A stretch of DNA of 10,772 bases from CAZWRK01 sp964635875 (GTDB lineage: Bacteria; Pseudomonadota; Gammaproteobacteria; Burkholderiales; Aquaspirillaceae): positions 1 through 10,772 of the forward strand of contig CAZWRK010000132.1 in assembly GCA_964635875.1 (NCBI GenBank), written 5' to 3'. The position numbers and the translations under genes were made by a program. The stretch's first letter is position 1; each line of letters begins with the position of its first letter. This document shows positions 6,808 to 10,772 of the stretch, piece after piece. The notes beneath the pieces were generated by a model. That model saw nothing but the letters and a program-made list of their open reading frames with translations, was not told the origin of the DNA and made no database searches.

Positions 6808-7637
6808 AAGTTTCGTTTATTGGAGCGGGGCCGGGGGCGGTCGATTTAATCACCGTACGCGGCCAACAACGCTTGGCGCAGGCCGATATGGTGCTGTATG
6901 CCGGTTCTTTGGTGCCGGTGGAATTGTTGACGCACTGCCGAGCCGATGCCGAGATTGTCGATACCGCGGGACTGTCACTAGATGCGCAAGAAGCGTATTA
7001 CCGACGCGCACAGGCCGAAGGCAAAACCGTGGCGCGGTTGCATTCGGGTGATCCGGCGATTTATGGCGCAATGGCCGAACAAATGCGCCGACTGGAACAG
7101 CTCGGCATCGCCTATGAGGTGGTGCCGGGGGTGTCATCGTTTACCGCATCGGCGGCGGTGTTGGGGCAAGAATTGACCCGCCCCGAAGTCGCACAAACGG
7201 TGATTTTAACCCGCGTTTCGGGACGCGCTTCGGCGGTACCGGAGCGGGAGTCGATTGCGCTTTTAGCCGCCCATCAAACCACGATGTGTATTTTTCTATC
7301 GGGGCCGCACCTCAAAACCATCGTAGCGGATTTGCTGCTGCATTATCCGCCGACCACGCCGGTCGCCTTGGTGTACCGCGCAAGCTGGCCCGAAGAGCGC
7401 CACCATCGCAGCACCCTCGGCACCTTATTAGCGGAAATCCGCCTCCAAGATTGGCAGCTCACCACCATGATGCTGGTCGGCGAAGTCGGCCGCCGTAGCG
7501 AAACCCCCGCCGAAGCGGAATCGCGTTTGTACGCAGCAGCCTTTACCCATTTATTCCGTGTCGGCGACGACAGTACCGCCAAACGCCCCTCGAAACGCGC
7601 ACAAGCTGTGCAAGCCGAATTGAAGCAACGCCGATGA
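6804..7637 (+). CDS. cbiF: Cobalt-precorrin-4 / precorrin-4 C11-methyltransferase (CbiF/CobM)
   Basis: CbiF methylates C11 with SAM after ring contraction. The 277-residue protein begins KVSFIGAGPGAVDLITVRG (2-20), the typical start of this enzyme. It continues with VLYAGSLVP (30-38), LHSGDPAIYGAMAEQM (79-94), YEVVPGVSSFTASAAVLGQE (104-123), ILTRVSGRASAVPE (134-147) and the CbiF-type LVYRASWPEE (189-198). All SAM-binding and substrate motifs look intact. The last 30 residues or so are polar and lysine/arginine-rich, and a little longer than usual. GGGAGG at 6788-6793 lies ten bases before ATG 6804, which overlaps the cbiL stop (ATGA). The stop in turn overlaps the ATG of cbiG, the next enzyme in the pathway. 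Confidence 0.97.
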   Translation: MKVSFIGAGPGAVDLITVRGQQRLAQADMVLYAGSLVPVELLTHCRADAEIVDTAGLSLDAQEAYYRRAQAEGKTVARLHSGDPAIYGAMAEQMRRLEQLGIAYEVVPGVSSFTASAAVLGQELTRPEVAQTVILTRVSGRASAVPERESIALLAAHQTTMCIFLSGPHLKTIVADLLLHYPPTTPVALVYRASWPEERHHRSTLGTLLAEIRLQDWQLTTMMLVGEVGRRSETPAEAESRLYAAAFTHLFRVGDDSTAKRPSKRAQAVQAELKQRR

Positions 7638-8392
7638 CCTCCACCGGCATTTTGATCGTGCGCGAGCGCGCGCAGCCACTGGCACAACGACTGGCCTCCG
7701 CGCTCGACGCCGAAATCATTGGCGCGCACCGCCCGCCCGAACTCAGCGCCGCCATGCTCTTTCAAGCCCACTTTCACCGCCATCGGCGCTGGGTATTGAT
7801 CATGGCAAGCGGGATTGCGTCGCGGTTTTTGGCGGGCTTGCCCAACGATAAACGCCATGATCCGGCGGTGGTGGTGGTCGATGAGGCGGGGCGCTGGGCG
7901 GTGCCGATTTTGAGCGGACACGAAGGCGGCGGCAATGCCTTGGCCTATGCGATTGGGCGCTGTTGTGGCGCGGTGCCGGTGATTACCACCGCCAGCGAAG
8001 CGCTACGGCCTTGGGTGCTCGGGATTGGCTGCCGCAAAGGGGTCAGCGAGGCGGCGATTGAAGCGGCGGTGCGATTTGCCCTTGCGGGGCGGTCGTTAGA
8101 ACACGTTCGCGAAGTCGCCACCATCGACCTGAAAGCACAAGAAGCGGGCTTGTTGGCCTTTTGTGCGCGCCACGATCTGCCGTTGCGGGTGATGGCACAG
8201 CGCGACGTGGCCGCACGGGCATGGGTCACGCAGCCTTCGGCGTGGGTGCAACAGAATATTGGCGTGAGCGGCGTCTGTGAGCCATGCGCATTGATGGCCA
8301 GCCCGCGCGGACGATTAATTATTCCCAAAACGGCCTATCACGGTGTGACGGTCGCGCTGGTCGAAGATGGGGCGGATGTTGATCCGGCCTAA
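7634..8392 (+). CDS. cbiG: Cobalt-precorrin-5A hydrolase CbiG, short form lacking the middle domain
   Basis: CbiG opens the delta-lactone of cobalt-precorrin-5A and releases the two-carbon unit as acetaldehyde. This is specific to the early-cobalt route. Residues about 5-125 match the N-terminal CbiG domain: VLIMASGIASRFLAGL (54-69), DPAVVVVDEAGRWAVPILSG (76-95), HEGGGNALA (96-104), VPVITTASE (114-122). From residue 128 the C-terminal CbiG/CobE domain begins straight away with VLGIGCRKGVSEAAIEAAV (128-146), and ends with RGRLIIPKTAYHGVTVAL (225-242). Full CbiG proteins are about 340-360 residues, with a middle domain of about 90 residues between these parts. Here 252 residues leave only a few residues at the joint. 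No frameshift or gap is seen, so this looks like a true domain architecture. The start overlaps cbiF (ATGA), and 10 bases separate the stop from the next gene. Confidence 0.93.
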   Translation: MTSTGILIVRERAQPLAQRLASALDAEIIGAHRPPELSAAMLFQAHFHRHRRWVLIMASGIASRFLAGLPNDKRHDPAVVVVDEAGRWAVPILSGHEGGGNALAYAIGRCCGAVPVITTASEALRPWVLGIGCRKGVSEAAIEAAVRFALAGRSLEHVREVATIDLKAQEAGLLAFCARHDLPLRVMAQRDVAARAWVTQPSAWVQQNIGVSGVCEPCALMASPRGRLIIPKTAYHGVTVALVEDGADVDPA

Positions 8393-8396
8393 AGGA
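8391..8396 (+). promoter_or_regulatory. Ribosome binding site fixing the cbiH-cbiJ start
   Basis: AAAGGA begins in the cbiG stop codon and lies six bases before ATG 8403. This favours ATG 8403 over upstream in-frame starts inside cbiG, such as the ATG at 8367. The ATG at 8398 is out of frame and stops at once. This is the only true intergenic spacer in the window. Confidence 0.7.
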
Positions 8397-8402
8397 TATG
8401 TG

Positions 8403-9983
8403 ATGCAAGAAAACAAGCAGGGAAAATTGTATTTGGTGTCGGTCGGGCCGGGGTCAGCGGAGCTGATCCCGCCGTTAGCCAAGCAGGCCTTGAGCGAGAG
8501 CGAAGTGATTGTGGCCTACGCCCTGTATTTGCAGTGGGTGCAGCCGTGGATTGCGGGCAAAGAAATTCACACCCCACCGCTAACACAAGAACGGGCGCGG
8601 GCGGTGTTGGCGATTGAACAGGCGCGCGCGGGGCGGGTGGTTTCGTTGGTGTCGAGCGGCGATATTGGCATTTATGCGATGGCAGCCTTGGCATTTGAAG
8701 AAATGCGCGAAGACGACACTTTTGATGTGCAAGTGGTGCCGGGGATTAGCTCGGCCAACGCCTGCGCCTCGCTGTTGGGTTCGCCGTTATCGCATGATTT
8801 TGCAACCCTGAGTTTGTCGGATTTGCTGTGTCCGTGGGCATGGATCGAAACCCGCGCCCGCCATATCGCCCAAGCCGATTTAGCGGTGGTGTTTTACAAC
8901 GTGCAAAGCCAACAACGTCAAGAAGGCGTATACCGGATTTTGGACATTATGTTGGCGCATAAATCGCCGGACACCGTATGCGCCATCGTACGCAATGCCT
9001 ACCGCGAAGATCAAAAGGTCGAAATCATCAGCTTGGCCGAATTGCGCGGGCGACGCTTTGATATGTTGACCTCGATTGTGATTGGCAATCGCTTTACCCG
9101 TCGCAAACGCGATTGGATGTTTACCCCGCGCGGCTATCACACTTGGGATGAAACCGCCGACCCCGCACCGACCTTGCAGAATGAAGCGGTGTGGGTGTTT
9201 TCAGGCACCCAAGACGGCAACGCGCTCGCGGCACAGCTCGCAACCGAATGCGCGGTGCAAGTTTCGGCGGCCTCGGACTATGGCGCACAACAATTCAGCG
9301 CATACGCGCCAACCATCCCCGTGGTTTCAGGGCAAGTCGGCATGGAACGGCGACGGGCGTGGCTGCAGCAGCATCGCGCCCGCGCCATCATCGACGCGAC
9401 CCACCCTTATGCCGCGACCATGTCGCAACAGCTGATCGAATTGGCAGACGGTCTGGGGCTTCCGTATTTGCGTTTTGAGCGTCCCGTGAGCGCCGCCCCA
9501 AGCGAAGCGCTGCATGTGGCGGATGCAGAAGCCGCAGCGACGTTGGCGCGGCGTCTGAACAAGAAGCGCATTTTCTTGGCGACCGGCAGCAAAGACCTTG
9601 AGACCTTCGCTGCCCATGCCGATGACGACACCCACTGGTTTGCCCGCCTCGCGCCTGATACCCGCGGCTTGCAGCGGGCGATTGATCTGGACTGGCCTCG
9701 GCAGCGATTGTGCGTCATGCAAGGACCGTTTTCGGCGCGCTTCAATGCGGCGCTATGGGCGGATTGGGAGATTGATTGCGTCATCACCAAGCAATCGGGG
9801 GCGGTAGGCGGCTTTCCCGAAAAAGTGGCCGCAGCGCAGGCGCTCGGCATCACGCTGATCGTGATTGATCGGCCACACGTCGCCTATCCGCAGCACACCA
9901 GCGACCCGCAGGCGGTGTTGGACTTTGTTCAAGCGCTGCCGCGAACCCATCAAAACACGTTAACAGAGGATAGCCATGAGTGA
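8403..9983 (+). CDS. cbiH-cbiJ: Fusion of cobalt-precorrin-3 C17-methyltransferase (CbiH/CobJ) and precorrin-6A reductase (CbiJ/CobK)
   Basis: This 526-residue protein joins two pathway enzymes. Residues about 8-250 are CbiH/CobJ, the SAM-dependent enzyme that methylates C17 and contracts the ring: LYLVSVGPGSAELIPP (9-24), VSLVSSGDIGIYAMAAL (80-96), VVPGISSANACASLLGSPLS (111-130), the CobJ-type SDLLCPW segment (139-145), YNVQSQ (165-170), and SIVIGNR (224-230). Residues about 262-515 are CbiJ/CobK, which reduces the precorrin-6A macrocycle with NAD(P)H: IIDATHPYAATM (329-340), PYLRFERP (354-361), FLATGSKDLETF (391-402), MQGPFSARFNAALW (439-452), and ITKQSGAVGGFPEKVAAA (461-478). A short polar linker (about 240-262) joins them in one frame, and both sets of motifs are complete. 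The start at ATG 8403 follows AAAGGA. The stop overlaps the cobW-family start by eight bases. Precise linker limits are estimates. Confidence 0.95.
   Translation: MQENKQGKLYLVSVGPGSAELIPPLAKQALSESEVIVAYALYLQWVQPWIAGKEIHTPPLTQERARAVLAIEQARAGRVVSLVSSGDIGIYAMAALAFEEMREDDTFDVQVVPGISSANACASLLGSPLSHDFATLSLSDLLCPWAWIETRARHIAQADLAVVFYNVQSQQRQEGVYRILDIMLAHKSPDTVCAIVRNAYREDQKVEIISLAELRGRRFDMLTSIVIGNRFTRRKRDWMFTPRGYHTWDETADPAPTLQNEAVWVFSGTQDGNALAAQLATECAVQVSAASDYGAQQFSAYAPTIPVVSGQVGMERRRAWLQQHRARAIIDATHPYAATMSQQLIELADGLGLPYLRFERPVSAAPSEALHVADAEAAATLARRLNKKRIFLATGSKDLETFAAHADDDTHWFARLAPDTRGLQRAIDLDWPRQRLCVMQGPFSARFNAALWADWEIDCVITKQSGAVGGFPEKVAAAQALGITLIVIDRPHVAYPQHTSDPQAVLDFVQALPRTHQNTLTEDSHE
9965..9970 (+). 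promoter_or_regulatory. Ribosome binding site for the cobW-family gene
   Basis: AGAGGA lies five bases before ATG 9976, inside the end of cbiH-cbiJ. It supports the start used for the last gene. Confidence 0.65.
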
Positions 9984-10772
9984 ATTTCGGATTCCGGTGA
10001 CGATTTTTACCGGCTTTTTGGGTGCGGGAAAAACCACCTTATTGCGTGATTTAATTCAGCGCAGCCGCCAACGCCGGTTGGCGATTTTGGTCAATGAATT
10101 TGGCGAGGTATCGATTGATGGCGCGTTACTGCGCGAGCAAAGTGGCGCGGAAGCGCTGGAAATTTATGACCTTGCCCAAGGCTTAATCGCCTATCGCGAC
10201 GATACCGAATTTTTGCCGAGAATGCAGGCGCTGGCGGCGCGGGCGGGCGAAATTGATCATGTCATTATTGAAACCTCAGGGCTGGCCTTGCCCAGTGCAG
10301 TGATGGAACAGCTGCAAAGCCCCGCACTGGCCGCAGATTTTGTTTTAGATGCGACCTTGGCCGTGGTCGATACGCCGTGGTTATTGGAAGAGAGCGATCC
10401 CAGCGACGCTGCCCAAGTGTTACTAGAAGCGCAGCTGCAACATGCCGATATTGTGGTGCTGAATAAAATCGACGCCCTCACTGAGGCCGATTTATTGCGC
10501 GCTGAAGAGCAGGTGCGCGGTTTAGCGCCGTCGGTGCGATTTTTGGAGCTGGCGTACAAGGCGCAACTCGATACCCGTCTGACCTTGGGTTTGCATTTGC
10601 ACGAGGCGAATCCGCTCGGGCATCGCCATTTTGGGCCGATCGCCAGCGCCCCCAGCGCCGCAACGTGGCGGCCTCTCGCGGATCAAAGCATGCTGAATGG
10701 GCATAGCCATAGCGGTTTGGCGGCGCATTCGCATGGCTTGAGCACCCATCAACATTTTCATGAACAAGATGC
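9976..10772 (+). CDS. cobW: CobW-family G3E GTPase lacking the CxCC motif (3' end cut by window)
   Basis: CobW proteins are G3E-family P-loop GTPases thought to deliver metal, cobalt in B12 operons, to a target enzyme. The 265 complete codons seen include the P-loop GFLGAGKT (13-20), NEFGE (40-44), IIETSGLALP (97-106) and the guanine-specificity NKID (163-166). The normal family has a metal-binding GCxCC between the switch regions. The equivalent line here reads YDLAQGLIAYRDD (64-76), so the three cysteines are replaced by L70, A72 and Y73 with no length change. The part after residue 200 is rich in histidine (11 between 207 and 262, in pairs such as HSH and HQHFH), a common second metal-binding feature. 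The C-terminal domain runs out of the window. The start has AGAGGA five bases upstream and overlaps cbiH-cbiJ by eight bases. The symbol is given for family and context; true functional equivalence to CobW is uncertain because of the missing cysteines. Confidence 0.88.
   Translation, partial: MSEFRIPVTIFTGFLGAGKTTLLRDLIQRSRQRRLAILVNEFGEVSIDGALLREQSGAEALEIYDLAQGLIAYRDDTEFLPRMQALAARAGEIDHVIIETSGLALPSAVMEQLQSPALAADFVLDATLAVVDTPWLLEESDPSDAAQVLLEAQLQHADIVVLNKIDALTEADLLRAEEQVRGLAPSVRFLELAYKAQLDTRLTLGLHLHEANPLGHRHFGPIASAPSAATWRPLADQSMLNGHSHSGLAAHSHGLSTHQHFHEQD

Larger units (their letters stand above)
1..10772 (+). other. Cobalamin corrin-ring operon (part), all genes overlapping or 10 bases apart
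   Basis: Ten partial or complete genes run in one direction. Junctions are: ATGA overlaps at 795-798, 2791-2794, 3495-3498, 6804-6807 and 7634-7637; longer overlaps at 4952-4964, 6079-6094 and 9976-9983; and one 10-base spacer (8393-8402). No hairpin followed by a T run and no promoter-sized gap was found. Co-transcription from an upstream promoter and translational coupling are inferred from this spacing. Confidence 0.85.

Noticed and set aside
10257..10767. - strand open frames opposite the cobW-family gene
   Set aside because: They have no recognisable domain, and the + strand carries an intact P-loop GTPase frame through the same bases.

Overview
The window is one uninterrupted stretch of a cobalamin (vitamin B12) corrin-ring operon. 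It is all on the + strand, moderately GC-rich (about 60% by eye), with genes that almost all overlap. Both ends cut through genes: the window opens inside cobN and closes inside a cobW-family gene. The style (long CbiX with a degenerate second half, CobN paired with a fused ChlI/ChlD protein, CobW) points to a proteobacterium, perhaps a gammaproteobacterium. This is inference at low confidence. The run of exactly 100 Ns shows that the source is a draft or metagenome assembly.

Layout, left to right: C-terminal part of cobN (1-798); a fused AAA+/vWA chelatase motor subunit of ChlI-ChlD type (795-2794, crossed by the gap at 2071-2170); cbiE (2791-3498); a cbiX-cbiC fusion (3495-4964); cbiD (4952-6094); cbiL/cobI (6079-6807); cbiF/cobM (6804-7637); cbiG (7634-8392); a cbiH-cbiJ (cobJ-cobK) fusion (8403-9983); and a cobW-family GTPase (9976 to the window end). 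The only intergenic space is 10 bases before cbiH-cbiJ. Five of the nine junctions are the ATGA type, so the genes are probably co-transcribed and translationally coupled. No promoter, terminator, RNA gene, mobile element or CRISPR array was seen; any B12 riboswitch would lie upstream of the window.

How the genes work together: CbiX inserts cobalt into sirohydrochlorin. Then CbiL (C20), CbiH (C17 and ring contraction), CbiF (C11), CbiG (lactone opening, loss of the two-carbon fragment), CbiD (C1), CbiJ (reduction), CbiE (C5; its partner CbiT for C15/decarboxylation is not here) and CbiC (methyl migration) give cobyrinate. Every step of the early-cobalt ('anaerobic') ring route except CbiT is therefore encoded in about 8 kb. 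The same operon also carries CobN and its ATPase/vWA partner, normally the late cobalt chelatase of the oxygen-dependent route. That leaves two apparent cobalt-insertion systems side by side, which is the main biological puzzle.

Other points worth attention: the N gap looks like an unmerged 55-base contig overlap that artificially breaks the chelatase gene; the CobW-family protein lacks the CxCC metal motif; CbiG appears to lack its middle domain; CbiL has lost several normally conserved prolines in its methyltransferase loops; and two genes are fusions of non-consecutive pathway steps.
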